Assembly (NCBI GenBank): GCA_943735955.1
Contig: OX030959.1
Location: forward strand, 7,040,719-7,104,718
Reading direction: 5' to 3'
Length of the DNA: 64,000 bases
DNA from: Piscicola geometra
Taxonomy: Eukaryota > Annelida > Clitellata > Hirudinida > Piscicolidae
Shown here: positions 12,374-25,876 of the stretch, piece by piece
Layout: each line of letters opens with the position of its first letter
How positions within the stretch are numbered: the stretch's first letter is position 1
The notes under the pieces: model-generated
Databases searched by the model: none
What the model was told of the DNA's origin: nothing
What the model saw: only the letters and a program-made list of their open reading frames with translations
Program-made: the position numbers and the translations under genes

Positions 12374-13338
12374 ATAGAGTCCGACCGAAACAAATAATTT
12401 TATTTTGGCCGAAACCGAAATTATGCCGAAATTGAAATTCAATTTTCGGCCGAAACCGAAATTAAACCGAAATTGTAATCAGATTTTCGGCCGAAACCGA
12501 AGCCGAAAGCGAAATTTTTCCAAACTTTTATTAAAAACAAAAAAATAGTACTTAAGGATGACAATGCCAGTTTAATAAGTAAATCCAAACAAGCGTATAT
12601 TTTAAGCCAAAAAATAAAAGTTTTTCAACAACAAAAATGGTCTACATAAGTAATTGTTTATTAAAATCAAAAAATATTATTGAATGATGACAATTTCTGT
12701 TTAATAATTAAATCCAAACAAACGAATATTGTAAGCAAGAAAAAACTGTTTTTAATCATTTTCACCAAGAAGGTTGCTGCGACGATCTGCGTAGATTTGC
12801 CCTGCAGAACTAAATAGTTGCTCGCTAGCCACACTTGTATTTTCGAGCAGCAGGCTCAAGACATGAATATTGACTGCAATGCCAATACGCAAAAATATTA
12901 GATGTTCTGTTGATTCTAGGTTCTTTAAGATACGCCTTCATTTATTTTTGAATTAATGAATGGAAGCAAAATCTTCTCGGGCTTTCGATTCATATACACT
13001 GTTTATCTCAGCAAGGATATCTAGAATTCCAAATGCTTGTACATGTCATTCGAACAATTAGTCTAATGACGCCCATAAATGAATCAACCACGATATCTAA
13101 TAGAGATGAGAATCGAACCCAAACTTAATAGTTCGAGTTTGATTGAGGATACAGATATATCAGATAAACTACATAAATAAATAAAAAATTCGGTTTGTTG
13201 AGAACCATTTCGGGCGAAACCGAAATTGAGTCGAAATTAAAAAATTATTTTTGGCCGAAACCGAAAAATTGCCGAAACTAAGAAAGTTCACAATTTTGGC
13301 GCCGAAACCGAAACCGAACCGAATTTCGGTCGGTTTCT
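12374..13338 (-). mobile_element. Non-autonomous hAT-type element
   Basis: A 965-bp insertion bounded by near-identical 8-bp direct repeats (ATGAGGAG at 12366-12373, ATGAGGAC at 13339-13346). The ends share an imperfect inverted repeat around CCGACCGAAA. Both subterminal parts carry clusters of GGCCGAAACCGAAA-like words, on the left at 12408-12510 and on the right at 13200-13325. An 8-bp duplication and a transposase C-terminal remnant inside point to the hAT superfamily. Most of the transposase is gone, so the copy would need help in trans. Confidence 0.75.
12752..12890 (-). pseudogene. hAT transposase C-terminal dimerisation remnant
   Basis: A minus-strand reading frame ends at a stop at 12752 and reads ENTSVASEQLFSSAG then QIYADRRSNLL. 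This matches the shape of the hAT C-terminal dimerisation motif (ASSE..FS.AG....RR..L). Upstream coding sequence is missing or frame-broken. Confidence 0.75.
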
Positions 13339-13346
13339 ATGAGGAC

Positions 13347-15670
13347 AGTGCTCAGATGTTTTTGCTGAATTTATAAGAAGAAAAGGTCGAAGAATACATT
13401 AAAAGGTATCTTTTAAACTTTATATAAAATATAAATGCTTTTTTTTATAGAATTTGTGCTTCATTTGTGATTGTTTCCTAATTCTAGATGAAAATCTTTC
13501 AGATTGCCCATGCACATTTTCAAACGAGCTTACTTCCTAAATTGGTAAAAGAGTTTCCCACAATATCAAAAGTTTATTATTTCAAATGAGAAGAAAAAAA
13601 CATTAAAAAATAGAATTACAGAATTATAACTTAGAAACGAAAAAGTATCTTTAAAAAACTGGATTTAAAAAAAAAGTAAACAGAAATTTAAAAAATAAAA
13701 AAACGAAAAAAAAAACTGTACGTGTGTATAAAGCAGGGATCTAGATGTTCATTATTTTGGGGTGGTGGTGGTCAGAAAAGCAAATGAATTGAGTGTTTTG
13801 GAAGAATTAATCCAGGCGGATTAATGCCGGGAAGGATATAATAAAAGGATGAAACGTGAGATATAAAATAAAAATATATAATATAAAAAGTTGGAAAGTA
13901 GGTCTGAAAAAAGATTTTAGAAAACTAAAAAATAAAAATAAAGTAAGTGAGATTAGAAAATATAATGACGGAAATAAAAATAAATGGAAAACAAAATTGA
14001 TATAAAATTTCATGGCGAAGAACACGAGAATTTTTTAGTCAATAAAAAATGACTGATAGGGTTGAGAATAGAGAAATATTAATCATTTTTAACGTGTTTG
14101 AGCTTCTTTCGTTACTTTAAAAAAAACTTTTCAAATTGTAAACTTTTTTTTGTAAAACAAATATAAAAACATTTTTTTCTTAAAACAATAAATAAATAAA
14201 ATAAGCAGAAAAAATGGATGAAACAGCTTTTGCATGGTGCCATTGAAAATCTTTGTCGCATCTTTGCGGATGAATTTGATTTTATGCTAGTAAAACAAAT
14301 ATTTTAAAAAAATTAGTCTAAAAAAATATTTTTATATTTTAATGAATATATTAAGCATCAAAACAACTTTATGATCCTTGTTAGTACTTTCATATTTTCT
14401 TAATATAATATTAAAGAAAAAGAAAAAAATATCATAATTGAATAAAAAAATTTTTTTAGTGAATGACAGAAAATAGCTTCAAAAAAGAGTGAAGAATGAA
14501 AGCAAGACGTGAGGTTCGGCGTTGGACTTAGGAGATTGCTTCATATTTCAACGCCTCTAATCTTATTTCCAGCGCGTTTCACTGTCCATATCGTTATGAC
14601 TGTTCTGCTTTATGAAATTATTGTTTTTATTTCTTTGAAAGATCTAGAATCTTTGTTTTTAATTATTCTTTTATTTAGATTTTTCCTTTTTTTAAAAAAT
14701 ATAAGATTGGTTGTGAATAAAAAGTACTGAATGTTTTTTCCAAATTAAATTCATTTCGTTATGATACTTTCAACGATATAATAAAAAGTAACAAAAAAAA
14801 TAATTAATTTTGTTTGAAGACCTATGAATTATAGCTTACTAATTCAATACAGAAAATATGATTAGATGGTTGTCATAGGGAAGGTGTTTAGATGGAAAGA
14901 TTATATAAAATTAATCTTGATCAATTCTTTGATCAAGAAACAAATGAAAAGTGGTGAAAAGTGGATAATTAAAGTAATAATTAAAATGTATATGAAAAAG
15001 TCAAGGTATGTAATTTTGATTTTGCGATTTTAATTATAACGGATTAGACAACTTTGACGAATGAGGCTAATTTGAGAGACTTAAGAGCGACGAATTCCTT
15101 TGAAAGTCTTAAAGATTTTATTCAATTATCAGTCAACAATTGTAAGAACATGTAAAACAACTATAATGAAAAATATCTAAAAATAACCTAGATTTAGATT
15201 TAAACTTCCTAACTTCATTTTTTTAAACATTTGTTAATAACTTTAAAACTTTAAGCTTTTATCTATACAGTTATCCATCCATCCATACACACATTCAACC
15301 ATCCACAAGACATCCCAAACACCCCCACCACCCTCGTCACATGAAGCGAGCACATTTAATCACGACCACTGCACCAACAAATCACATTACAGCTGCATGG
15401 ATTGACCATTAACGTCCCCACCAATCAGCTCTCATCCCATCTTCTGCATAACTTATTCTCATGAAAGTGTTTTTTGTTTTTTTATATTTTAGGAAAAATG
15501 TGAGTTGAAAACATTTTTTATAAAAAAAAATTTAAAGATCATTTTTATTTCACATGAATAATAGCTATTAATACAAGGATTGGAAATGATAATAATATTA
15601 ATATTTAATGTAACGGTAGTATGTTCAACTGTAGTAATGAGAGTAATAGAAATAGTATTAGTAACAGTAG
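13347..15670. other. Intergenic, no gene seen
   Basis: Very AT-rich with many homopolymer runs. A less AT-rich islet at about 15300-15450 carries CAGCTG and ATTAA words but no reading frame. Open frames here look random. Confidence 0.35.
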
Positions 15671-15678
15671 TTTTAGTA

Positions 15679-15950
<272 letters not shown>

Positions 15951-16959
15951 AAATAAATCATCAAGTGCTATGGATATTTATCAATGTTTGGTTCTTTAGT
16001 GGTTTTACGTTTGTAGTTGAGGCGAGAAGAGCGAAAATCTGTGCAAACAGAAGAATAAAGCTGGCCGATGAGTGGAGAGGACTGCATTTGTGAGAGATTC
16101 ATACTTACATTAATGACTCTTTGGAAGAATATAGTTGCTTTTTATTTCATTATATTTTAAATCAAAATATATAAAAATTGAGTTATGCGCTCATATGTTT
16201 TAGGTTTTTGAGGTGATATGCCAGAAAACTAAACTTTTCACAAGTATTCAAGAAGAGATCAATGAGATACCACAAATATAACTTCACGAAGACTATGAGC
16301 ATCATCATCAGGAAAACAAAGACAAAAGGAGAGCACTAAAGAAACAAATCAAAAGACGACAGAGAAGTCTTAGCAAGTGTCCAGCTAATAGGCGAGCAAA
16401 CACAACTGCTAATAAAAGAGACTGCTGAAGAGGATCCGTGTGTTTTATCTCTAAACTGTATAATTAATCTAGTTTTTTAGATATAAATTTAAATATTTAA
16501 ACAATAATTTTATTTTCTTATAACGATTGATTTTTTGGTTGTTCGGTAGTTTTTATCGTTTGTAGAGGTTTCTAGGCTATTTTCGTTTTTCTGGAACTCT
16601 CTCCAAACGCGGAAAGCAATCAAAAGGCTTGGACAAACAATTAAACAGCAATAAGTGGCCGCGAAAACACCGCTTTTCACAAACACTCCCAATCTATCGC
16701 ATCCACTCCACTCATCCATCATCCATCTTCATGTCCATCCACTTGCTTGTCTATTATTCGATACGTTTTTTTCCGCCTATTTTATAAATTTTTTTTAGTG
16801 GTTCAATATTTCATTCTGCCCTATTTTTAACCCAAAACTTTTTTTTAATCTTCTAAAAAGATTTTTTTAAAGTAAAGAAATAAACAACTTCAACGGCAGA
16901 TTGAAGGAGCGACGAAGAAAATTAAATTCGCCAGAATGCCCTGCGTCATTTAACCTCCT

Positions 16960-18860
16960 CTCAAGCAATCGACTGCCTAATGTAGCCATTGCGGATTTGT
17001 TTTTAAGACTTGCGATCAGTGCCTGATTAGGAATGAATGAATAATTTATTTAGCGCGAGAATTTGCATTGTTTTGCAAGGGGTACAAACTTGGCAAATTT
17101 TATTCTTGTTTTTTTAGAGTTAATATTTGGAACCTTTAAATATTTTATAAAATTAAATTTAAACAAATTATAACAGAGACAGTTTTTTTGAAGAGTTCAA
17201 TTCAATTAATGAAAAGTATCACTAAAAAATAGATAAATATTTTATATTATATTAAAGATAAACAAACATTTAATGAATAAAAATTAAGATATAACTGTGA
17301 AAAAATAATGGGTATAAGGATTGCTTCTCTAATGCATTACCGCACCAGTGGAGCCAAGCCTAATGCATGGAGTTGGGAGAAAGTTTCTTTCTATTAATCG
17401 CTTCTGTCTTGTTTCCTTGACTGAACTGCTTGTGTCATTTGCTATTAAAAAGCTTTTGGAGATTTGCTTTTAAACTTTTAATTTGAAATGTATGTTAAAA
17501 TATTCTTAAAAAGTCATTTAGAACATAAAAAGTCACTTCTGTCTCACTGAGTAAAATGATTGAATTTATATTTATTTATTTATTCGTATTTGTATTTGTG
17601 TTTTTATATGTCTGTGTCTGTTTGTAAGTGAGTATATTTTTATTTGAATGTGTCTTTATAGACGGCAAGTAATGAAAAGGATTGATCACAACGAGGATTA
17701 AGGCATAAGACGTCATTCCAGTCCTCTCTCTGCTTTCACTCCCACACTGCAACTGCTATCTTCAGTTAATTTTTTTCCTTTTTTATCGACATGAATATAT
17801 CCTGAAAAGCAAAATAATTTTATTTTATCTTCAAACTAAATCTAATATTTTAAAACTAATACTCTGAAGAATTTGCATTTTTCCTATTTTTCTGCATGAT
17901 CTCGACACTCTCCCTGCTTTTATGTTTTGTTTTTGGACTCCAATTAATCCGAGCTGTAGCAAACAATGATTGAGTCTTACCTCAGTTAATTGTGTTTATT
18001 TTTGCGATTTTCAGAGCGTTTTATTTTATGGTCACTGTGTAATTTTTGGCTGTTAGAAGAAATTATTTTTGAGCGCTTTTGTTCGCTTAGAAAAGGGCGC
18101 TATATAAATTATTAGTGATTGATTGATTGATTGAATTTAAAAATATTAAATAAAAATTAATAGTTAACATATCTCAACATTTCATCAATCAAAACTTTTA
18201 ATAAAATAAATTACCTATTTTAAAACTTTTTCACAAATTTAGAAAATACACATGAATTCTAAAATACCCATCAAAAATCGTCTCGAAGCTCACCGAAAAA
18301 AGCAAAACTTTTTCTATATTCTATAAAAAACTTTTCAAATCTCATCTATTAAGGTCTCATCATTACGTCGCTGCCATTAGGCAGACTGGATCGTTAATTG
18401 TGACGTTAATCACCACGAGACGAGGCTTTAACGCCTGACCTGTTCGCTATCACTACCATTATTGGACTCCTTCTTCTTGCATCATCTTTGGTAATTACTC
18501 TCGAAATAGATAATGGGATATGTAATTACTTAATGGGTAATCCATCAGGCCGTAAATCCTTTTGATTCGAGTTTTTATCTCAAAAATTGTCAAATAATGT
18601 TTCTGAAATCCCTTTTTATAACCTAAAACTATTATTTCACGAGTAATATAAATTTAATTATACAGAAAAAGTACGTCAAATTACGCAATCTTTACAATCT
18701 CCATATGATCATAATTACATGAGTTTTGGTGATAGATTAGAACCGCTAATGTTTATGCAATTCTGTTCCGCTCGACTGACCAGCGGAAAACATCTCAATA
18801 CGGCAATGAAATTAGCAAGCCTAATTGGATTCTGACATCTTCACCTGAGCCTTACTTTCT
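16960..18860. promoter_or_regulatory. Cluster of possible non-coding regulatory islets
   Basis: Four less AT-rich blocks (about 16960-17060, 17680-17990, 18350-18500, 18720-18860) stand out from AT-rich surroundings and have no coding potential. They contain K50-homeodomain words (GATTAGG 17025, GGATTA 17695, TAATCC 17945) and several TAAT cores. Such sites bind Otx/Crx proteins in other animals. The position upstream of a photoreceptor-type nuclear receptor gene is suggestive only. Confidence 0.25.
18050..18136 (+). repeat. LINE 3' tail fragment with (TGAT)n end
   Basis: The segment contains GAGCGCTTTTGTTCGCTTAG, then AAAGGGCGCTATATAAAT and a (TTGA)n tail. The same tail recurs at 36355-36420 directly behind a reverse-transcriptase C-terminal remnant, and inverted at 59740-59785, so it is probably the 3' end of a LINE or of a SINE borrowing that end. 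The two GCGC blocks can pair as a stem. Confidence 0.65.
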
Positions 18861-18861
18861 C

Positions 18862-21136
18862 ATTGCTTCTGTTTTTGTTTGCATATGTTCTTTAGATATT
18901 ATTTTTTCATTATACATTTTATTTGCGTTTTTGACGCATCTTTATCGTTTGTTATAAGCGGGTTTTAAGTTATTTATTTGAATATTCCCTTTTTTAATGA
19001 TTTGTTAACATCTAAAATATATCATTTTAAATATTAATTTTTTTCCCATTTTTTAATACTAAAAAATGTTATAATACCGTAAATAATTATAATTATTTTT
19101 AGTCCCGCTTCCAATAATCTGAAAATATTTGTTTATATGAAAAATTGCAGGAAGTTTTGTGCTTTAAACTGTATTTTTTGTATAAAACCTACCTAAGCTA
19201 AGTATACTTCAAACAAGTTTTTTTAAGGGTTGAAACACCTTATTATGTAAAAACACAAAGTCTGTATTCGAATCTATCTTTAGTGTAAAGAAGACCTCAC
19301 TGTCAAATCAAATTTTAATTCTCAGATTAAATTTAAAAAACAATATTTTATTGTCAAAACCTTCTTAAAAATTACCAAAAAAACAGTTTTTTATTATCAA
19401 ACCCTTCTTAAAAAATGCCAAAATATTTTTTTTTCCAGTTATTAAATATTAAAAAAAATTTCAAATCCTTTTACTAAATAAAATATAAGAGTCGATATTT
19501 TTGACAATGATGTGATTGGAAGGATAAAGAGTGACGCTCTGAATCATATCGGATTTGTCGAGCCACAATAGCGCTAGACGCGTTCTTAAGAACAAAATGT
19601 GAAGTTTTGATTATGAAAATATTTTTAGAATTATTTTGGAAAAGTGAAAAATTCAATTTTGAAAGTAGTTTGAAGAAAAAAGTTTTTTTCCCCATTTTTA
19701 TTTACAGTTATTGATTTTGAATTTATAATATATTTCTCTAAATTTTAAAAATACTTTAAAATAATAAACCAAATATATTTTGAAAAACATTTTTTAAATT
19801 TATCACATTATGATAAATAGATTAATTATAAATAAATAAAGACAAAAATTATTACAATAAAGCCAGAGGACAAAGCAAGACAAAGCAAGACACAGTTAGA
19901 AGTATAGACAAGAACCACGTCACAAGAGAGCCATCAGTGGTTTGTATGTGGTAGACACAATGCCTGGCAGGTATGCATACACTTGTCGGATGTGTTGGCA
20001 AATTGAAAAGGACTTGGTGCTGAAGCTGTGAAGGATGATGGAGATGCAGATGATAGGGACGGTAGAGAAGGGGTTTGGGGAAAGTTGTGAAGATGTTGTT
20101 TACAGTGGTTTAAAAAACAGTTTTGGGTTGTGATTTATAAGAAAGATTGTGAAAAATGTCGTACCATGCCTGTTTTCATAATATTGTTTCACCTATGGTA
20201 TCGGTGTTTACCTCAAAAATGGTTAAAGCTTCATGTCAGATAAATAAAAAAGGTTAAAAAACAAAAAAAATTGTAGTAAAAACAAAATTTTCTGTACGTT
20301 GAATAAAAAGATGTATATCTCATCCACCATTCTAAAGAATATGCAATAGTCTTCCAACTGTGGACAAAGAATCAAAACACAGAATGATATATGATGATCA
20401 TTAATGCCGGATCGTTCCCATGTTTCCTTGCGTCATACTCTTGAACGTGTGTTAAGACATTGTAGATATTTCATTCATCACCCTGGCACACTTTAGCACC
20501 CTCAGGAAAAGTCATTGTGTAACTTTTAATGTGTTATCCAGCCGTTGGTAGTCCTTTCTTATTGATAGTTTTGAATTAACATTTTCATATTGATAAAATT
20601 AAATTGTGAATGAATTATACACAAATTATTTTCAATTTTTCTTTAAAATCCCTCAGTCACTCTTTAATGGTTTTTTACCAAGTCTACCGTATACTTACCA
20701 AACCTTCTTTGCGTTCAATCACTTACTCATCTACCACCCTCTTCTCCCATTCAGTCACTACAATCACCTTATCAATAAAGATTTTGTAATCTTGCAGGGG
20801 ACGTGAGGCCTGACAAGCAATCATATTGACCGCATTTTTGCATTAATTCCAGATCACTTTCATTATTCTTTTTCGCTTTTTTATTCATATTTAGAAATAT
20901 TTTGATGGCTTCTCAATTATTTATTGGTTATAAAATTTTGCGAAAAAAAAGAAGTCTATTTAAAAAAGTTCTAATATGAATTTCTTATATTATCAAATAA
21001 CTTTAATATAAACATTTCCGTTTCTTCTCAATAAACGTCTCGAAGCAATTAAAACATGACTTGTGAATCCAACTCAACTCACTCCAATTCCACAGCACTC
21101 TTCGATCACCCAAACCATCACTACCTACCCACCTAA
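18862..21136. other. Intergenic, no gene seen
   Basis: AT-rich. A mildly less AT-rich patch at 19860-20100 and another at 20400-20550 carry no open frame with protein-like composition. Confidence 0.3.
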
Positions 21137-21268
21137 CACCACCACCACCACCACCACCACCACCACCACCACCACCACCACCACCACCACCACCACCACC
21201 ACTTCCACCACCACCACCACCACCACTTCCACCACCACCACCACCACCACCACCACCACCACTTCCAC
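21137..21268. repeat. (CCA)n trinucleotide microsatellite
   Basis: Pure CCA/ACC repeat broken by three CACTTCC interruptions. Poly-Thr, poly-Trp and poly-Val frames here are artefacts. Confidence 0.95.
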
Positions 21269-22868
21269 GTCAAGCAGTACAAAGCGACATAATGTATGTC
21301 TTTGGACGTCGAACACAAATGCGGCACAGACCTCTTCTACACACAAGAGCGACCAAGGATTGACGTGATCGGTCAAGCGTTCAGCTGCATGGCTATTTGT
21401 GTATGTCGTGTACTTGCTGTGACACTCTCTCCTTTGATGTGCATTTCACGGATTATTATTATTTATTCTTTTTGTTTTTATTATTTATTTTTCTCTTCCA
21501 TTTTCTGATGCGCTTCACGTGTATTTTTTTTGAGTGTTTGAAAAGTTAAAGATGTAGGCAAAGTCTGTAGCGTGTTACTATAAATACAAACGTGTTGTTT
21601 CATTAGGTATGTCAAACTCGGTTATAGAAGTATTTTTAAAACCTATATTTGTCTTTAAAAAAACTAAAAGAATTTTTAACTTTGCAAAGTGTTATCCCTA
21701 TTTATTGTCTTAGTAGTGGTAGTTGTAGTCGTGGTTGTAAAATTATTTGTTGATGTTTGTTAGCGTAGCAGCTTATGAAGCGAGACTAATCAATGAAAAA
21801 CGTGTGTTTGGAAAGTTCTGAATCCCTTTTTGATCTGCCACGGTTTGGTCCACAACTGTCACAACTACAGACATAAAAAAACATCTGTGAGTTACTGTGC
21901 ACATTAACCCGGTAGATATGATTGTGTGATTGTATGTTAAACAGACTTGACAGCAAGATTTATCGTTGAAGTTAAAAATTTTTTAGTAACCACTTTTTTC
22001 TGTCAGAAATGTTTTTTAACCATATTTCGAGGACGCTTCCGTGAAATCGTTTTTATCCTAGATTGTGAGCGTGACTTTTCTTTGTAGGAGTGAGACACAT
22101 TAATCTGAGGATTTGGCTCAATTAATTATTTCCAGATTGTAATTATTTTCCGAAATGGCATTCTTGCATAGAATAGTTTTGAAACAAACATTAGAGAAAT
22201 ATTTTTTAAAACTATTTATTTACAATGATTTGAAAATTTGAAATAGCATCATTTTGAAAACAAAAAAAATAGCAGGATTTTAATTTTTGTGAGAACAAAA
22301 AGTCAAAACATAAAATGCGGCAAATAGAAAAAATAATTTCGTAAAAGATGAAGTAGCTTGGATAACTAAGGAGTTTTATTGGCCATCTGATATTGCAATG
22401 GAAATTGTCTCTCATCTATCGAGCTTACCAATTTGATTTGGAAAATACTTATATATATTATTGTTTTTATTTATTTTAATTTGAGTTTAACAATGAATTT
22501 TATTTTAAATAAATATTTTTCCCAAAGCGTAGATTTTAAAGATGTTTCTAATAGTTTTTTTGTCTTCTTCAAACCACTTGATATATTTGTCACAGTGAGG
22601 TTAAATAATCGTTGTACAGGAATAGGTAATCGAATAAAAAAGACTCATTTTGCAATGTTGCACAATTTACAAAAATATAAATATTTTTTAAACTACAACT
22701 TAAAAGTCAAAAAACGTTGTAAAACGTTTTAAAACACTTTAAACAAATATTTTAAACATATATTCTTTTAATCTATAAAAACCTTTTTATATATTCACTT
22801 AAAGATAGAAAGCTGCAAGAGGCAGCAGATGGGCCTGTGTTCAAGTGGATGTCGTCTGCTGTTTTTTA

Positions 22869-22881
22869 CCCCCCCCCCCCC
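22869..22881. repeat. Poly(C) tract
   Basis: Thirteen consecutive C in otherwise AT-rich DNA; a likely site of length error. Confidence 0.9.
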
Positions 22882-23364
22882 TTCCCATCTCGTCAGTCGT
22901 TTCAAGGGCTTTTAATGCTCTATGCCAGAATAGCGATGATGAATAAGATGCAGTTTTTGATTGAACATCTTTTTACGAAAAAATAAACAAGTGGAATATC
23001 AAAGTGGGGATAAAGATTATGTATGAAGTAAATGTTTAGTTGTAATGGTATTTACTGTGAAATGCTTATGTTTGGACATATTGATACATTTTGATCATCA
23101 ACGCATTTTGGTTTACTTCTTTTGAGTAGTTTAAAGCTTTCAACAATTATAAAAAAATAAGAAACGTCTATCAAAAAATAAATAACAAGTAATTGAAAAT
23201 AAACTAAATAAATAATTTAAATTTTTTAAAAATAAAATCTAAAAACTAAATATAAATAAATAAGCATAATAAAGAAGGAAAAGTGAGTATTGGTATCATT
23301 GCCGATGCATGAAATTGAACAATCCCAGATCGCCTGCGCCTCTTGTTGCTCTCGGAAACGATAA

Positions 23365-23835
23365 AAATGACGATGCGTCCATGATGACAATGATGATGAG
23401 AGAGAAGAGAAAGGATGATGGTGGTTTTGAGTATGATGATTATCATAAGAAAGAGGATAGTGGTAATGATGATGATGAGATGGTAGTTGTGGTGGTGCTA
23501 ATGATGATGATGAGGTGGTAGTTGTGGTGGTGGTAGTTGTGGTGGGGGTAATGATGATGATGAGATGGTAGTTGTGGTGGTGGTAATGATGATGGTGAGA
23601 TGGTAGTTGTGGTGGTGGTAATGATGATGGTGAGATGGTAGTTGTGGTGGTGGTTATATGATGATGATGAGGTGGTAGTTGTGATGGTGGTAGTTGTGGT
23701 TGTGGTAATGATGATGATGAGGTGGTAGTTGTGGTGGTGATGAATGTGGTGGTGATGGTTGTGGTGGTAATGGTTGTGTTGGTGATGGTTGTAGTGGTGA
23801 TAATGATGTTGGGAGTTATGGTAGGATTGGGGGTA
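23365..23835. repeat. GATGATGRTGGTAGTTGTGG minisatellite
   Basis: Tandem variants of a 32-36 base unit built from ATGATGATGAG(A/G)TGG plus TAGTTGTGGTGGTGG, about eight copies, degenerating to GTGGTGATGG at the right. It is strongly purine/GT-biased on the plus strand. No gene. Confidence 0.85.
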
Positions 23836-24196
23836 GTGATAATTTAGGTACTAATAATAAGATAGCTAAAAGAGAAGGAGGTCTATAAAGTTTAGCTGTT
23901 AAAAATTCATGAAAAAATATTTGTTAATGAATTCACTTACAATGCAAACAAATATATAATCATAAAAGCACTGATTCAGAAACATATGAAAATGTTGAAA
24001 CGCAAAAAAGACTAATAATAAATAGGGAAAATCTTCAAAAGAATACGAATGGAATCATGAAAAAGAAGAAGATGATCCGTGTGAGAGGTAAGAGATATTA
24101 TGAAGATGGATGGCTCTGATGCTGGTGGAAGCGAGCATGATTTCATAATGAATAATCTAGCATCCTAACGCTTTCGCAAACATGCATTGATCATTG

Positions 24197-24197
<1 letters not shown>

Positions 24198-24291
<94 letters not shown>

Positions 24292-24330
24292 ATGTGTGTT
24301 TGTGTGTGTGTGTTTATGTATGTGTGTGTG
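24198..24330. repeat. (TG)n dinucleotide microsatellite
   Basis: About 90 bases of uninterrupted TG followed by TG with TTTATG interruptions. Confidence 0.97.
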
Positions 24331-24819
24331 GGTTGGCGCGCTTTTACAGACAACTTTAAACTATCATATCTTGCCGTATCTTACAGTTATTTTTTATTTC
24401 TGAGAAAAAGGCCTTCTGGCTAGGGTATTGTTTCTTCTTGAAGCTATTAACGTCTTATTCATTAATCCATCGGTTTCGAACCAATGACTCTGCTTAATAT
24501 GTCTTAGAAATCTAATATGAAGATTTCAGATTTTTGAGAAAAATGGAAAAAACTGTTTCTAAGCATCAGCAGTATCTTCAAAAAATTCTTTGATCTTTAC
24601 AATTTCAAATTGCATATATTAAAAGCTAAATACCTTAAAATGTGAAAAGTGTGTCTTAATTGGAAAAATATTATTAACCTAAAAATTCTAATACAATCAC
24701 TCACATATATACACTTGGACATTTTCATAAAAAACAAATATTAAAATTTATAAATATATATAATATAAATATATAGATCATACAAGGTATAATCATTGAA
24801 CTTTCATGTATTTCTAACA

Positions 24820-25370
24820 AGGTTATTGACACGGCAGGATTTTCCTATGTTCTAAAGGCGGAGTGTGCCATTGGCTGAGAAGGTGTCTTGAGCAGAACTC
24901 CATCCACCAATCAGCAATAAGCTTTCCTCTCGACTGATGCCGCTGCAGTGATGTGCTCATAAGGCGTTTCCATGTTTACTTCTTTGCTTTTCTTTTGTTT
25001 TTGTTGTTGATGTGTTCGCACCAATTTCTTTTTTTGTTGTTTTGTAAACATTTTTTAAATAAAACTAGCATGAATATTTAAAACTCTTTTTTAAAATAAA
25101 TATTTTGAAAGAATAGAATAAACATTGAAAGTCCTTCATAAAATGCATCCAGATAATAATTTTTAAAACTTTTTACAAACACATGAGCACCCCTTTAGGT
25201 TTTAAAATGGACTTCACTGGATCTCTGTAACCAATCAAGCCAAGCATGCTGCAGCACATGTCATCAAGAAACGACGGTGAATCCACTTCTGATTGGGTGG
25301 CATCAAACGCTGTATCCAACGCTGTGCACCCGTATATGCCCGGTCTATATAACTTCATATTTAGTCTACA
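24820..25370. other. Less AT-rich islet upstream of the receptor gene
   Basis: Two blocks (24820-24990 and 25170-25360) have balanced composition and CCAAT words in both orientations (CCAATCAGC 24908, CCAATCAAGCC 25230). The second overlaps a minus-strand ATG frame of 61 codons (25358-25173) with mixed, protein-like composition. I cannot tell a small gene or exon from a conserved promoter-distal element. Confidence 0.25.
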
Positions 25371-25593
25371 AAATATATCTTTAGATAAATGACAGGTTTA
25401 TTTTTAAGTTACATGTTATATAAGTGTTAAATCAAAAAATGAGTTTTATTATATAACTTCATGTTTTTCTTATTATAAACGCATTTTAAACACATTATAT
25501 AATTGTATCAATGAACAGAATTCACGTCAACTTTGTGTGATGCACATACATATATTATATAAATGTATGTTGGTGGGGATAGCGGCTCTGGCG

Positions 25594-25621
25594 TATATAA
25601 AACAGCTTGATGTTTCATTCT
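25594..25621 (+). promoter_or_regulatory. Candidate TATA box and initiator of the receptor gene
   Basis: TATATAAAA at 25594 sits in a locally GC-richer patch, with TTCATTC 20-odd bases downstream as a possible initiator. The first coding ATG is 255 bases further on. Orientation and spacing suit a TATA promoter. Confidence 0.4.
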
Positions 25622-25876
25622 GATGATCTGTTTTGGAGTTAGCAGATAGGCTTATATGAGAGAAATAGATCAAAGAATAGGAGTTTAATAAACTAAATTA
25701 TTGAGAATATATTTTGAAGTACTATTTCACGAATTGTACCGTGAAAGTGGTATTTTTATGTTATTTAACTTTTTATTAACTATATAATTCAATAATTCAA
25801 TCACTCTAAAGAAAGAAACTTTTGAAACTAAAGTATTTCAATGAAACTTCGTTCAATTCAAGTCATTTATTAGTCT

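Noticed and set aside
12124..12393. 89-codon minus-strand frame next to the hAT element
   Set aside because: It runs across the target duplication into the element end and has only AT-biased composition.
21063..21376. Poly-Thr / poly-Trp / poly-Val frames
   Set aside because: By-products of the (CCA)n repeat.
22433..22732. 99-codon plus-strand frame
   Set aside because: Phe/Asn/Lys/Ile bias typical of random AT-rich DNA; no supporting features.
24197..24330. CRISPR-like or array-like regularity of repeats in the window
   Set aside because: All tandem arrays here are microsatellites or minisatellites without unique spacers, and the genome is eukaryotic.
24165..24423. Cys-Val and Thr-His repeat frames
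   Set aside because: By-products of the (TG)n repeat.
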